From contig CAYMYI010000003.1 in the NCBI GenBank assembly GCA_964394585.1, forward strand, positions 18,115-82,114: 64,000 nucleotides of DNA. Direction: 5' to 3'. This stretch comes from CAYUJH01 sp964394585 (GTDB lineage: Bacteria; Bacteroidota; Bacteroidia; Cytophagales; Flammeovirgaceae). Under the pieces are notes generated by a model. It saw only the letters and a list, made by a program, of their open reading frames with translations. It had not been told where the DNA came from and did no database searches. The position numbers were made by a program, and so were the translations under genes. Shown in pieces: positions 17,501-25,619 of the stretch (its first letter is position 1; the number at the start of each line of letters is the position of its first letter).

Positions 17501-18545
17501 ATACCACCAATACATTTTTGCCGTCGGCTAGGCTATCGGCAATTAGGTTGCAAATCATTTGCGATTTACCACTACCCGGTGGGCCTTGCACTACAATGGA
17601 GCGCCCATTTTTTACCGACATGATTGCCTCTTCTTGAGCGGCATCTAGGGGGTATGGCGTAGTAACCGATTCCTCTTGCCTATTGCGTGTAACTGCCGTT
17701 TCTTTCAAACTCGCAGGGATGAAAAAATCTTCTAAGCTACTAATGCTGTTATTTTGGATGAGGGTTTCATAATCGGGGAATAGATACGAGCCTGCTTGAG
17801 GGAAAATCCCTAATACCGCTTCGGGTTGTACTTTGAGCTTGCCTGTTTCGGTAGCCGCTTCGTATTCTTTCCGGCGAAATTTGATAAAAGGCTGGAGGTG
17901 GTCTTCAAAAGTTTTTTGGTTGAAATTGATTTCGAGGGGAGAGTCTTCGAGCAGATGGTACAGTGCTGTGCGGAAATCTTGACTATCGCGGGGGAAATCG
18001 CTAAAATCAGTTTCGAGGAACGATTCTTCAAAACTGATTTCATTGAAATGGGAACATGCCAAAAGGAACGTTTTATTGAAGCTCACATCTACGTCGAGGC
18101 GGAGGCGTAATGTCCATATGTTGGCTTCTTGCCGAAGCTGCACCGGGAAAAACAAGAGCGGGCAGCGGATTGGGGCGTCGTTCATCAATTTACCATACAC
18201 CCAAGGGTAGCCTACGTAAAGGTCGCGAACGCCTTGTTCTTCAAACAAAAAGCGTTCGGTTCGCCAAAGTGCTCGTAAATCGCGGCTAGCTTGGTTGGCT
18301 TTTTCGTCGCGGCTATCGAGTGTAGGGCATAGAACAATTCGTTCGTTTTTGCGCTCAATTAACTTGGCGATAATCGAAAAGGCGGAATCTTTAAATACGT
18401 AATGGTAATTTTTGATATCCACAAAATTGCCCTTGGTAGCGTTCAATAACAACAACGATTTGTTGCGCCCGCTTAGGTTGGTTAAGCGTTTTTGGTATGT
18501 TTTCAGTATATTTTTCAAAGCGACATTGCATTGTGGGTATTTCAA
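14538..18545 (-). CDS. Large superfamily 1 helicase with DUF4011-like N-terminus and Vsr-like C-terminal domain
   Basis: The 1335-residue protein begins with a DUF4011-like region (RNKSLLLLNATKGNF) and a Walker A motif VQGPPGSGKSQM near residue 320. A long helical insertion of some 500 residues follows. The helicase motifs then resume: Walker B LVIFDEASQC near 952, ITGDSQQLAPYDLYRP, and motif VI MNVAITRARTKVYVVSS near 1173. The last 100 residues (LILTDDHLYHESL, KGWRTRRFYSRQYW) resemble the Vsr/MTES_1575 endonuclease fold found at the end of many such helicases, though the acidic residues look degenerate. It belongs to the UPF1/Dna2-like branch and may act in DNA repair or defence against foreign DNA. 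It is transcribed alone. Confidence 0.8.
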   Translation of the reverse strand: MKYPQCNVALKNILKTYQKRLTNLSGRNKSLLLLNATKGNFVDIKNYHYVFKDSAFSIIAKLIERKNERIVLCPTLDSRDEKANQASRDLRALWRTERFLFEEQGVRDLYVGYPWVYGKLMNDAPIRCPLLFFPVQLRQEANIWTLRLRLDVDVSFNKTFLLACSHFNEISFEESFLETDFSDFPRDSQDFRTALYHLLEDSPLEINFNQKTFEDHLQPFIKFRRKEYEAATETGKLKVQPEAVLGIFPQAGSYLFPDYETLIQNNSISSLEDFFIPASLKETAVTRNRQEESVTTPYPLDAAQEEAIMSVKNGRSIVVQGPPGSGKSQMICNLIADSLADGKNVLVVSQKRAALDVVYDRLHEKGIDEFAVLIHDFKSDRKPTYEKINRQINNLERFIKDNNSLDAIYLERQFLQTSREIEQIVEELEAFREALYDTTDAGISAKELYLLSQDDAPTIKLRREYKYFPQQKQHEFRNTLRYYLSFAHRFEVDGYPWRDRLSFAQRTVEDQEAIRDAVADIIPFFSALSKKVHDIISMHVDLDECEWLLSREDDFRRLLNMLEDDKVFKYFKQALLFANADSLWLTNRKTNLLSAFGEEGVEKSLDKKEIGDFLEKLEQAIRAQKKWVDRAKWKMFSKEKEQIAQVLQANGITDHPEPLQHLMRMLENRMNLEHNLTKLAGYPFLIERPATFEKDDYEAWIDLHIQALKAKELFASLRNGVRYLEMEELTFDELFKKIDFMLAVVKDLPKRKAVWEQHLSTIQIRKLISGDLQTEAMLEALETDFDALCEFDILRSKLQAHETDLIEKLKEGQPNLETEATLQLFDNSIRTAWIHHLEAKYPVLRIVSSGKIAQLETRLQLLVEEKRKLSRDIVLMKARERTYKEVEYNRLENRVTYRDLQHQVNKKRQIWPLRKLISSFSHELLDLIPCWMASPESVSAIFPLEELFDLVIFDEASQCFAEKGIPAMFRGKQVVITGDSQQLAPYDLYRPRWEEDQDDDPALEVDSLLDLGVRYVPQQSLVGHYRSKFPALIHFSNHTFYEGKLRMVPHFDDFTRHDPAIEYVKVEDGIWEKQTNRAEADQVVALTQKLLRQGEEEIGIITFNFPQQELIRDLLEEANVALPERLFIKNIENVQGDERDIIIFSVGYAPSKDGKMRLMFGSLSMEHGENRMNVAITRARTKVYVVSSIFPHQLAVEDALHNGPKVLKAYLQYAYDVSEGKQRIFREDPQEQKHSLTLAPLLQSLHNTSYELPQDTSFADLSLVVRSMRQPQLILTDDHLYHESLSAKDAHAYTPLLFEHKGWRTRRFYSRQYWKQRDVLEEELTRILGKFGAKE

Positions 18546-18731
18546 ATATATTTAATTGCTTTCAGGATGCCGCCGAAAAATTTAACTCTATGACGCTCTC
18601 AGAACGATTTACTTTGGGAAAGTCGATTCTGAAATTTCATAAAAGCTAACGCTTCAATACAGATACGCTTTAGCACCAAACCATTCTATGCCGATTTTTT
18701 GTAGCTTCGGCGAATAAAGGTTATCTCTTGT

Positions 18732-19205
18732 ATGCAGTCAGAACTTTCCCAATTCGGTTATGCATTTTTGTTTGTACTTACGGCATTAGTATTTCCTGCC
18801 ATTGGGCTGTTGGTTGCTCGGCTTATTCGCCCCAGCCGGCCTAATGTGGAAAAATTAACGACATACGAATCGGGCGAAAATCCTGTTGGGAGCGCTTGGG
18901 GTCAGTTTAATGTTCGGTTTTACCTTGTAGCACTCATTTTTATTCTGTTTGAAGTAGAAATTGTGTTTTTGTTTCCTTGGGCAACCATTTTTGGAAACGA
19001 AACCTACCAAGCAGCAACCAAGGGGTGGTGGTCGGTATATGCTTTTGCCGAAATGAGCCTTTTTATCTTCTTGTTGGCAATAGGGCTTGCATATGCATGG
19101 CGCAAAGGCTTTTTAACGTGGGTAAAACCCAAACCGGAAATTCCTAAAGAAAGTGGGAAAATCCCAAAAGATGCCTACAAGCGCTATTTACAATCAGACC
19201 GCTAA
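18732..19205 (+). CDS. nuoA: NADH-quinone oxidoreductase subunit A
   Basis: This 157-residue membrane subunit of respiratory complex I has three transmembrane helices. The loop motif TTYESGENPVGSAWGQF and the helix AlIFILFEVEIVFLFPWA-type segment are highly characteristic; the usual FDVE reads FEVE here. The C-terminus has a basic and acidic tail of about 30 residues (PKPEIPKESGKIPKD) that is longer than in short homologues. The other nuo genes are not adjacent: a beta-helix lipoprotein gene follows. The subunit must therefore be supplied from a separate transcript. Confidence 0.93.
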   Translation: MQSELSQFGYAFLFVLTALVFPAIGLLVARLIRPSRPNVEKLTTYESGENPVGSAWGQFNVRFYLVALIFILFEVEIVFLFPWATIFGNETYQAATKGWWSVYAFAEMSLFIFLLAIGLAYAWRKGFLTWVKPKPEIPKESGKIPKDAYKRYLQSDR

Positions 19206-19219
19206 CAGGAAGATTTCTG

Positions 19220-19227
19220 TACCTTTG
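19220..19227 (+). promoter_or_regulatory. Bacteroidota -7 promoter element for the beta-helix lipoprotein gene
   Basis: TACCTTTG at 19220-19227 matches TAnnTTTG and lies 29 bases before the ATG at 19256, which gives a short leader. No convincing -33 element is visible upstream, so the call rests on the -7 match and its position. Confidence 0.5.
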
Positions 19228-19255
19228 TTTTTCGTTCAACCCAGTTAGCAATGCC

Positions 19256-20659
19256 ATGAGGCGATTATCTTCTGCTTTTATCTATTCTGTTTGGAGTGTG
19301 AGCATCGTTGCCCTTTTCTGTATGGCATGTGAGCCTCAAGATGAAATACTGACAACTGATTCGATTGATCTGTCCTTCTCGATCGATACCGTTTTTTTTG
19401 ATACCGTGTTTACCAGTTTAGGAAGTGTAACGAAGCGGCTTTCGGTGCGCAACCCCTCTGCCAATGCTATTGAAATACAGCGGATTCGCCTAGGGATGCC
19501 CGAAGGCTCTCCGTTTTCGCTCACGATTAACGGGATGCCTACCAACGAAGCTGAAAATATACGACTTTTAGGAAAGGATAGCTTACTGATTTTGGCAACG
19601 GTGGAGATTGACCCTCAAGACCAAGACCTCCCTTTTGTGGTGCAAGATTCTATCGTTTTTGAAACGAATGGGAACGTACAAGATGTGAAAATAGTAGCAT
19701 GGGGGCAAGATGCCGTATTTTACCGAGGAGGGCTACAAGCACTGCCCTGCCAAACTACTTGGAATTCTACCCGGCCCTACGTGGTATACGATTCGCTACT
19801 CGTACCCGAAGGCTGCACTTTAACCATTGAAGCCGGTACTACCATTCACATGAACCCAGGGGCAGCGCTATTTGTAGCAGGCTCGCTACAGGTTGAAGGC
19901 ACTGTTGATAAAAACGTTGCCTTCCAAGGAGTACGCCTCGAAGAACGCTACCAAGATGTAGCAGGTCAGTGGAATGGTGTTTTTTTCTTAGAAGGTAGCC
20001 AAGGCAGTCAGATAGAACATGCACTAATTAAAAACGCTGTATTTGGTTTATACATCGGTACGCCTGACGAAGACAATACCCCCGATGTTTCCGTGGGGTA
20101 TAGCATTATTCAAAACATGAGTTTGGCAGGTATTCAATGCTTTTCTGCCGATGTATACCTCTATAATTCGGTAATAAGCAATTGTGCACGCTATACCTTT
20201 GCAGGCCTGGCAGGGGGCAATTACACCTTGCACCATAACACCTTGCTCAATTATCAATTCGATTTTATTCGCGATGAGCCTTCCGTGCTCTTATCCGATT
20301 TCTTTGAGGCTACCGAAACAGAAGTGTTCCAAGAAGACCTATCCTTTGAAATGGTCAATACGATTGTTTGGGGAAGCTTAGAAGATGAAATTGTGTTTGT
20401 GCCTTCGGGAAATAATGCTTTTAACATAACGATTTCTCATAGTCTGCTTCGTACACAAAACACCGAACTCGATATAAACAACAATTTGCTAAATATTGGC
20501 CCTGTGATACAAGGCGTACCGGCAGACCAACTTTTTGCCCTGGATACACTTAGCCCTGCCAAAGATGCTGGTATCCTCATACAGGGGATTTCTGACGATT
20601 TAGAACGAAAATTACGCGATGCTTTACCCGATATTGGTGCATTGGAGCGGAATGAGTAA
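19256..20659 (+). CDS. Lipoprotein with right-handed beta-helix repeats, function unknown
   Basis: The 467-residue product has a lipoprotein signal peptide with lipobox residues FCMAC (Cys at residue 25), so it is likely anchored in a membrane. An immunoglobulin-like segment about 40-150 (FFDTVFTSLGSVTKRLSVRN) is followed by parallel beta-helix repeats. These include GCTLTIEAGTTIHMNPGAAL, SQIEHALIKNAVFGLYIG and YNSVISNCARYTFAG. The C-terminal SPAKDAG and PDIGALERN segments recur at the ends of beta-helix surface proteins in Bacteroidota. Such proteins often bind or modify polysaccharides, but no catalytic site can be assigned. Confidence 0.8.
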   Translation: MRRLSSAFIYSVWSVSIVALFCMACEPQDEILTTDSIDLSFSIDTVFFDTVFTSLGSVTKRLSVRNPSANAIEIQRIRLGMPEGSPFSLTINGMPTNEAENIRLLGKDSLLILATVEIDPQDQDLPFVVQDSIVFETNGNVQDVKIVAWGQDAVFYRGGLQALPCQTTWNSTRPYVVYDSLLVPEGCTLTIEAGTTIHMNPGAALFVAGSLQVEGTVDKNVAFQGVRLEERYQDVAGQWNGVFFLEGSQGSQIEHALIKNAVFGLYIGTPDEDNTPDVSVGYSIIQNMSLAGIQCFSADVYLYNSVISNCARYTFAGLAGGNYTLHHNTLLNYQFDFIRDEPSVLLSDFFEATETEVFQEDLSFEMVNTIVWGSLEDEIVFVPSGNNAFNITISHSLLRTQNTELDINNNLLNIGPVIQGVPADQLFALDTLSPAKDAGILIQGISDDLERKLRDALPDIGALERNE

Positions 20660-20687
20660 CTCAAATTACTTTTATTTCCTGTTCTTT

Positions 20688-21521
20688 TTATGGGAATAGG
20701 CGGATAAAAGCAACAATAAAAGGCGAAGCGATAAGTAAGCCATCGAAACGATCTAAAAATCCGCCATGCCCCGGGATTGATTTACTGGAATCTTTAATAC
20801 GAATACTCCGTTTAAAGAGCGATTCTACCAAATCGCCATACGTACCCGCCACTACGATGATGATTGAAATGCAAATCCACTGCACAAAATTTAGCGAATG
20901 AAAATAGTTGGAAAACAGCAACCCCATACACAGGGCAAAAAAACCACCCCCAAAACTACCTTCCCAAGTTTTTTTAGGAGAAACGCGCTCGAATAGTTTC
21001 CGTTTGCCAAATAGACGACCGGTAAAATAGGCGCCCGTATCGCTTGCCCATAAAATGAAGAGTGAGCCAATGATTACCTCATAATGGTATTTTCCATCGT
21101 AAAAAACCGACATGTTCAGCAGCGCAAAGGGTATACCCACATACACAATTCCTAAGAACGTGTAGGCGATACTGGTAAAAGGGCGAGGATCGCGCGCTAT
21201 GTATAACTTAATAAGATATACTGCCGATAGGCTCAAAAAAACCAGTAAATAGTATTTATCGGGCACTAGCCGCTTTTCTACCAAAAAAGTAAGCGTAAAG
21301 AAAAAAAGTCCATTTAGTGTGCCGTAGGTTTTTAGGGGCAAGTTGCCATCGAGGCCCATCAGTTGGTAAAACTCATGCAGGCAGAATGCACAAATGATGA
21401 AAAATACTCCAAAATAGGCCCATTCATTCCATAAAATACTTCCTATGATAATAATAGCGCCAAGCACTGCGGCTACAATACGCTGGGTTAACTCTGATCT
21501 ACTCCTCAAATCGTATTTCAT
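20688..21521 (-). CDS. cdsA: Phosphatidate cytidylyltransferase
   Basis: This polytopic membrane enzyme of about 277 residues makes CDP-diacylglycerol from phosphatidic acid and CTP, the entry to phospholipid head-group synthesis. The family signature SPKKTWEGSFGGG and the C-terminal GDLVESLFKR, KSIPGHGGFLDRFDG are present. About seven hydrophobic helices are seen. I chose the ATG at 21521 (MKYDLRSRSELTQR). An upstream in-frame ATG at 21590 would add 23 residues without resemblance and would overlap the DUF2007 gene more deeply. The chosen start still overlaps that gene by 23 bases, which suggests coupled translation. Confidence 0.92.
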   Translation of the reverse strand: MKYDLRSRSELTQRIVAAVLGAIIIIGSILWNEWAYFGVFFIICAFCLHEFYQLMGLDGNLPLKTYGTLNGLFFFTLTFLVEKRLVPDKYYLLVFLSLSAVYLIKLYIARDPRPFTSIAYTFLGIVYVGIPFALLNMSVFYDGKYHYEVIIGSLFILWASDTGAYFTGRLFGKRKLFERVSPKKTWEGSFGGGFFALCMGLLFSNYFHSLNFVQWICISIIIVVAGTYGDLVESLFKRSIRIKDSSKSIPGHGGFLDRFDGLLIASPFIVAFIRLFP

Positions 21522-21711
21522 CTTCAATAATTTTTTTGGCGTGTTCCACATTGGCTTGTTCCACATATACCTCGCGCTCTCCAAAATCATTATATGAAGA
21601 ATCGATTTTATTGATTACCACCGCCCCTATTTGGTGCCAGATAAGTGTAGCTTTCACGGCTTCGGCACGAAATACATCGGGAGTGCTAAATACTTTTACC
21701 CATCCTTTCAT
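21499..21711 (-). CDS. DUF2007 small protein
   Basis: The 70-residue product (MKGWVKVFSTPDVFRAEAVK..., GAVVINKIDSSY, GEREVYVE) fits DUF2007, a small alpha/beta domain resembling the PII-like fold that is annotated as a putative signal-transducing protein. Its biochemical role is unknown. The gene lies immediately upstream of cdsA, overlaps it by 23 bases, and follows the CPBP protease gene after 35 bases. The three genes probably form one minus-strand unit. Confidence 0.8.
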   Translation of the reverse strand: MKGWVKVFSTPDVFRAEAVKATLIWHQIGAVVINKIDSSYNDFGEREVYVEQANVEHAKKIIEDEIRFEE

Positions 21712-21746
21712 GGTTTATTCTTCTCATAGTGAATGTTTACAGGCAA

Positions 21747-22679
21747 TTACTTTTCAGGGCGTTTATCATACCGTTTTTGGAATGTGCGAAGCAATACTAT
21801 GATAAGAGCGAACGAAAGCAAAGCCAATGGCCAAGGTACATTTTCTGCTTCTTCTATATCGAACGAGGTGCCCTCGGTAGCATACAGGTACATCATGCTC
21901 AGAGTGAACCCATTGTTAAAGAAGTGTGCAATAATGGGTATCCAAAGAGACCCTGACCAAATATATAAATAGCCAAATAAGCCACCAAGTACCATTCTGG
22001 GCAATATACCATAAAATTGCTGGTGAAATACGCTAAAGACAAACGCTCCTACCCATATAGCAATGTGTACATTTTTAGTGAGTAGTTGTAATCGGTGTTG
22101 AAGCAACCCACGAAATACGTATTCTTCGCCAATAGCGGGGATTACTGCTATTACTAGCATTCCCAGGGCGTATTGCCATACTGTGTCGAACGAGGTGAGG
22201 TAGAGCGTTACTTCACGCAGGTAGTCTTCTTGTTGGCGTAGAGCTTGCTCCAATGCTTTCCACGTTTCAGGGAACTGAATGTTTTGGTTAAGCCCTACAA
22301 GGAAGCTGCTGAATGGAAAATAGACAAATAAAATGAGTAAAGTAAACGGAATTAGCGTTGCCCAAGGCATCTTTTTGAAATGTAAAGAAGGGAGCGAAAA
22401 CTGATCGAGCCACTTGATGGTAAAAAACGGCGTAACTAAAAACGCCACAAGGCTATAAGCTCCTTGCATGGCTAAGAGTACAGGCTGATACCCTGGGTAG
22501 GCTGTCGGGTTTTCAGCAAGGGCAAATATGTCGACTTGGTTGCCAAAAGCAATGCACAGTGCCTTTCCCACTATTAAACTCGCCAAGCTGCCTATAAACA
22601 AGCCTACTAGAAGTGCCATCGCCACCAATAATAACGAAACCCAATGCCGATAAGGGGCTGATTTTTGTGCGCCTTCCAT
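21747..22679 (-). CDS. CPBP-family intramembrane metalloprotease
   Basis: The 310-residue polytopic membrane protein has the CPBP (Abi/CAAX) motifs: IGEEYVFRGLLQ with the paired glutamates near residue 189, FSVFHQQFYG, and IIAHFFNNG. This glutamate-based intramembrane protease fold includes prenyl-protein processing enzymes and bacteriocin-immunity proteins. Eight or so hydrophobic segments are visible. It starts the minus-strand group that continues with DUF2007 and cdsA. The substrate is unknown. Confidence 0.87.
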   Translation of the reverse strand: MEGAQKSAPYRHWVSLLLVAMALLVGLFIGSLASLIVGKALCIAFGNQVDIFALAENPTAYPGYQPVLLAMQGAYSLVAFLVTPFFTIKWLDQFSLPSLHFKKMPWATLIPFTLLILFVYFPFSSFLVGLNQNIQFPETWKALEQALRQQEDYLREVTLYLTSFDTVWQYALGMLVIAVIPAIGEEYVFRGLLQHRLQLLTKNVHIAIWVGAFVFSVFHQQFYGILPRMVLGGLFGYLYIWSGSLWIPIIAHFFNNGFTLSMMYLYATEGTSFDIEEAENVPWPLALLSFALIIVLLRTFQKRYDKRPEK

Positions 22680-22695
22680 GTACCTTGTAATTTTG
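22664..22695 (+). promoter_or_regulatory. Bacteroidota-type promoter for dusB
   Basis: TTTG at 22664-22667 and TAATTTTG at 22688-22695, separated by 20 bases, match the -33 and -7 elements of the phylum. The pair lies within and just ahead of the start of the divergent CPBP gene. It would give dusB a leader of about 130 bases. Confidence 0.5.
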
Positions 22696-22831
22696 CTTAC
22701 TCAATAATGCTAAATAACAAAAGCCTGAACCTGTTGTATTTATTTAACTGTATGAATACATGCAGAGCTTTAAAGAACAATACGCAGCTAAAAGGCTTTA
22801 TAAAAGCAGTCAATCTTAATTTTTGAAGGAT

Positions 22832-23839
22832 ATGCCAAAGATAGGTAATTTAGATTTAGGGGAATTCCCATTGTTGTTAGCTCCAATGGAAGATGTAAGC
22901 GACCCTCCTTTCCGCGCGGTTTGCAAGGAAAATGGTGCAGATTTGATGTATACCGAATTTATTTCGGCAGAAGGGCTAATTCGAGATGCATACAAAAGTG
23001 TTCAAAAACTCGATATCTACGATTACGAACGCCCCATTGGCATTCAGATTTTTGGTGAGAATATCGATTCGATGCGCGAAGCTGCTGCCATTGCACAGGA
23101 GGCTAATCCTGAGATTTTGGATATCAACTATGGCTGTCCGGTGAAAAAAGTTGCCTGTAAAGGCGCAGGTGCAGGTATTTTGCTCGACTTACCCAAAATG
23201 CAAAAAATGACTGAGGAGATTGTGAAAATCTCAAAACTGCCAGTAACCGTAAAAACGCGCCTCGGTTGGGATGACTCCACCATACGCATTCGCGAAGTAG
23301 CAAAACGCCTACAAGATGTAGGTATCCAAGCACTTACCATCCATGGGCGCACCAGAAAACAGATGTACAAAGGCGAGGCAAATTGGGAGTTTATAGCAGA
23401 GGTAAAGGCAGATCCGGATATCCACATTCCTATTTTTGGAAATGGCGATGTAGACAGCCCTGAAATCGCGTTACAAAATCGAAATAAATACGGCATTGAC
23501 GGTATCATGATTGGCCGTGGTGCAATAGGATACCCTTGGATTTTTAAGGAAATCAAATACTTTATGAAAACAGGGGAAAAATTGCCGCCACCTACACTGG
23601 CCGAGCGCCTCGATGTATGCCGCCGCCACCTTGACTTTTCCTTGGAATGGAAAGGCGAACGCAAAGGCATTTTTGAAATGCGCCGCCATTACACGGCATA
23701 TTTTAAAGGAATCAACGGGTTCAAGCCCTATCGCAAGCGTTTGGTAGAGGCAAACGAGGTGGCAGCCGTGCATGAAGTGCTAGAAGAAATACGAGAATCA
23801 TTTTCCGAAGATATACAGCCGATACCTGTTTCGGTTTAA
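22832..23839 (+). CDS. dusB: tRNA-dihydrouridine synthase DusB
   Basis: This 335-residue flavoenzyme reduces uridine to dihydrouridine in tRNA. It has an FMN-binding TIM barrel starting FPLLLAPMEDVSDPPFR. INYGCPVKKV holds the catalytic cysteine (residue 102), and LTIHGRTRKQMY, FGNGDV and GIMIGRGAIGYPWIF are also seen. The start is the ATG at 22832; an in-frame TTG nine bases upstream is less likely. The WG-repeat protein gene follows after 12 bases. Confidence 0.92.
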   Translation: MPKIGNLDLGEFPLLLAPMEDVSDPPFRAVCKENGADLMYTEFISAEGLIRDAYKSVQKLDIYDYERPIGIQIFGENIDSMREAAAIAQEANPEILDINYGCPVKKVACKGAGAGILLDLPKMQKMTEEIVKISKLPVTVKTRLGWDDSTIRIREVAKRLQDVGIQALTIHGRTRKQMYKGEANWEFIAEVKADPDIHIPIFGNGDVDSPEIALQNRNKYGIDGIMIGRGAIGYPWIFKEIKYFMKTGEKLPPPTLAERLDVCRRHLDFSLEWKGERKGIFEMRRHYTAYFKGINGFKPYRKRLVEANEVAAVHEVLEEIRESFSEDIQPIPVSV

Positions 23840-23851
23840 CGAGTATTTAGT

Positions 23852-25618
23852 ATGCATCAGTCTTACATAACCACCCTCATTGTTTGTTTGGTAACCAGTG
23901 TTGCTGGTTTTGCACAAAATCTAGTGCCATACCGTAAAGGAGCTGCCTGGGGCTATAGCGATAGAAAAGGCAACCTGGTAATTAAACCTAAGTATAGTTA
24001 TGCAGATTTCTTCACGGAAAACCGTGGGCTCGTGGGCAAAGAAGGACGCTTTGGCTTTATTGATCGCAATGGCAAAGTAGTGATTGGATTGCAATACGAA
24101 GCGGCTTTCCCATTTCAACAGGGAGTAACCGTAGTACAAAAAAAAGGAAAATACGCGGTGATAGATACACAAGGGAATATCTTAACTGATTTTGCTTATA
24201 CAAATTTTTCATTTTTGAAAAATGGCATTAAACTTCAAAACGAAAAAGGATGGGGCGTGTTTTTACCAGATGAAAAACGGCTAATTCCCCCTTCATTCGA
24301 AGATGTAGGTACTTTTCGCGCCGAGTCAGCCCTGTTTTGGTTTAAAGAAGGCGATAAAATAGGGATAGCCCTTTCAGCAACGCTTGAGGTTGTATTCAAA
24401 CCTCAGTTCGATGAAATTATGCCATTTCACCAAGGCTATGCCGTAGTTCGTGCCGGTAAAGAATATGGAATTATTGATTTAAACGGCGAAGTAGTAGTGC
24501 CTCCCGCCTACGATTACATCCCTTCTAACTTTACATTTAATCGCCCACTACAGCGTAATGGCGAGTGGGTAGTGCTTGATAAAAGCGGTGAAGAACGTTC
24601 TAGCACCTATACTGAAAGTAGTGTTTTTTACAACGGATTTGCCCGAGTATCGCAAGCCGGTAAATACGGATTTATTAACCAAGCCGGCGAAGAGGTCATC
24701 CCTATTCAATATGAAGCCGTAGGCCGCCCAGAAAATGGATTAATCGCAGCTAAGCAAGGTGGAAAGTGGGGATTCCTCAATTTCTCTGGAGGCGTTGCTA
24801 TCGATTTTCAGTTTGAAGACTTCCCTAATAGCATGCAAGAAATGTTCTTTATGGAAGGGCTTTCTAAAGTGGCTCAGGGTGGTAAGTATGGTTACATCGA
24901 TACCTTAGGAAATATCATAGTACCATTCGACTACGAAGCCGTTACCCCTTTTTACGAGCCTTACGCCCTTGTGAAAAAAAATGGAAAGTACGGTTTTATC
25001 AATCCTTTGGGAAAAACGATCGTACCTACGCTATACACCGAGGCGTATCATCGAGGGTTACATGTGTACTTTGAAGACGACCTTGCTTTAATGGCAAAAG
25101 GGGAAAAATGGGGATTTGTTAGAATAAACGGCGAGGAAATTACTCCTTTTGCGTACGACCCTCCGGCTGACCCAATGGAAGTATTTGATGATGCCCAACT
25201 GCCAGGCTTAACGTACTCTTTTTACGGGGGAATTTGTAAAGTAAGCGCTAATGGAAGATTAGGGTTTATTGACCGAAACGGGAAAGAGGTTACACCATTG
25301 CAATACGATGCCGCTACGGAATTTGAAAATGGACTTGCCGGTGTGCAGTTAAATGGCAAATGGGCATTCATTAATCGAAAAGGCGAAACGGTAACCCCTT
25401 TTAAATACGAAGATGTGAAACTTACTCAAGGATTCTGTTTAGCAAAACGCAATGGGCGTTGGGGGGTGATTGGCAGCAAGGGTAACGAGCTACTCCCTTG
25501 CAAATTTGAAGAACCCGTAAGTTGGGATTACACCTTTAAGTACAATTTAATGTGGGTGTTAAGCCAAGGGAACGAGGGTTATGTAAGTGCAGAAGGCTTT
25601 GAGTTTTACGAAGAGTAA
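23852..25618 (+). CDS. Exported WG-repeat protein
   Basis: The 588-residue protein has a signal peptide ending near AGFAQN and then consists of WG repeats throughout. The repeat unit, about 45-50 residues, recurs with variants of GKYGFINxxGxxVIPxxYDxV, for example GRFGFIDRNGKVVI, GKWGFLNFSGGVAI and GRLGFIDRNGKEVTP. About eleven units can be counted. The repeats probably form a beta-propeller-like or solenoid surface for protein contacts outside the cytoplasm. The function is not known. It ends one base before the stop of the convergent gene. Confidence 0.88.
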   Translation: MHQSYITTLIVCLVTSVAGFAQNLVPYRKGAAWGYSDRKGNLVIKPKYSYADFFTENRGLVGKEGRFGFIDRNGKVVIGLQYEAAFPFQQGVTVVQKKGKYAVIDTQGNILTDFAYTNFSFLKNGIKLQNEKGWGVFLPDEKRLIPPSFEDVGTFRAESALFWFKEGDKIGIALSATLEVVFKPQFDEIMPFHQGYAVVRAGKEYGIIDLNGEVVVPPAYDYIPSNFTFNRPLQRNGEWVVLDKSGEERSSTYTESSVFYNGFARVSQAGKYGFINQAGEEVIPIQYEAVGRPENGLIAAKQGGKWGFLNFSGGVAIDFQFEDFPNSMQEMFFMEGLSKVAQGGKYGYIDTLGNIIVPFDYEAVTPFYEPYALVKKNGKYGFINPLGKTIVPTLYTEAYHRGLHVYFEDDLALMAKGEKWGFVRINGEEITPFAYDPPADPMEVFDDAQLPGLTYSFYGGICKVSANGRLGFIDRNGKEVTPLQYDAATEFENGLAGVQLNGKWAFINRKGETVTPFKYEDVKLTQGFCLAKRNGRWGVIGSKGNELLPCKFEEPVSWDYTFKYNLMWVLSQGNEGYVSAEGFEFYEE

Positions 25619-25619
25619 C

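Noticed and set aside
10706..18545. A CRISPR array or other cas genes near the Cas6-like gene
   Set aside because: No regularly spaced direct repeats and no cas-like proteins were seen on either strand in the neighbouring intergenic regions, which are all under 200 bases.
23128..23670. Minus-strand frame of 180 codons inside dusB
   Set aside because: The plus-strand DusB reading has all family motifs; the antisense product has none.
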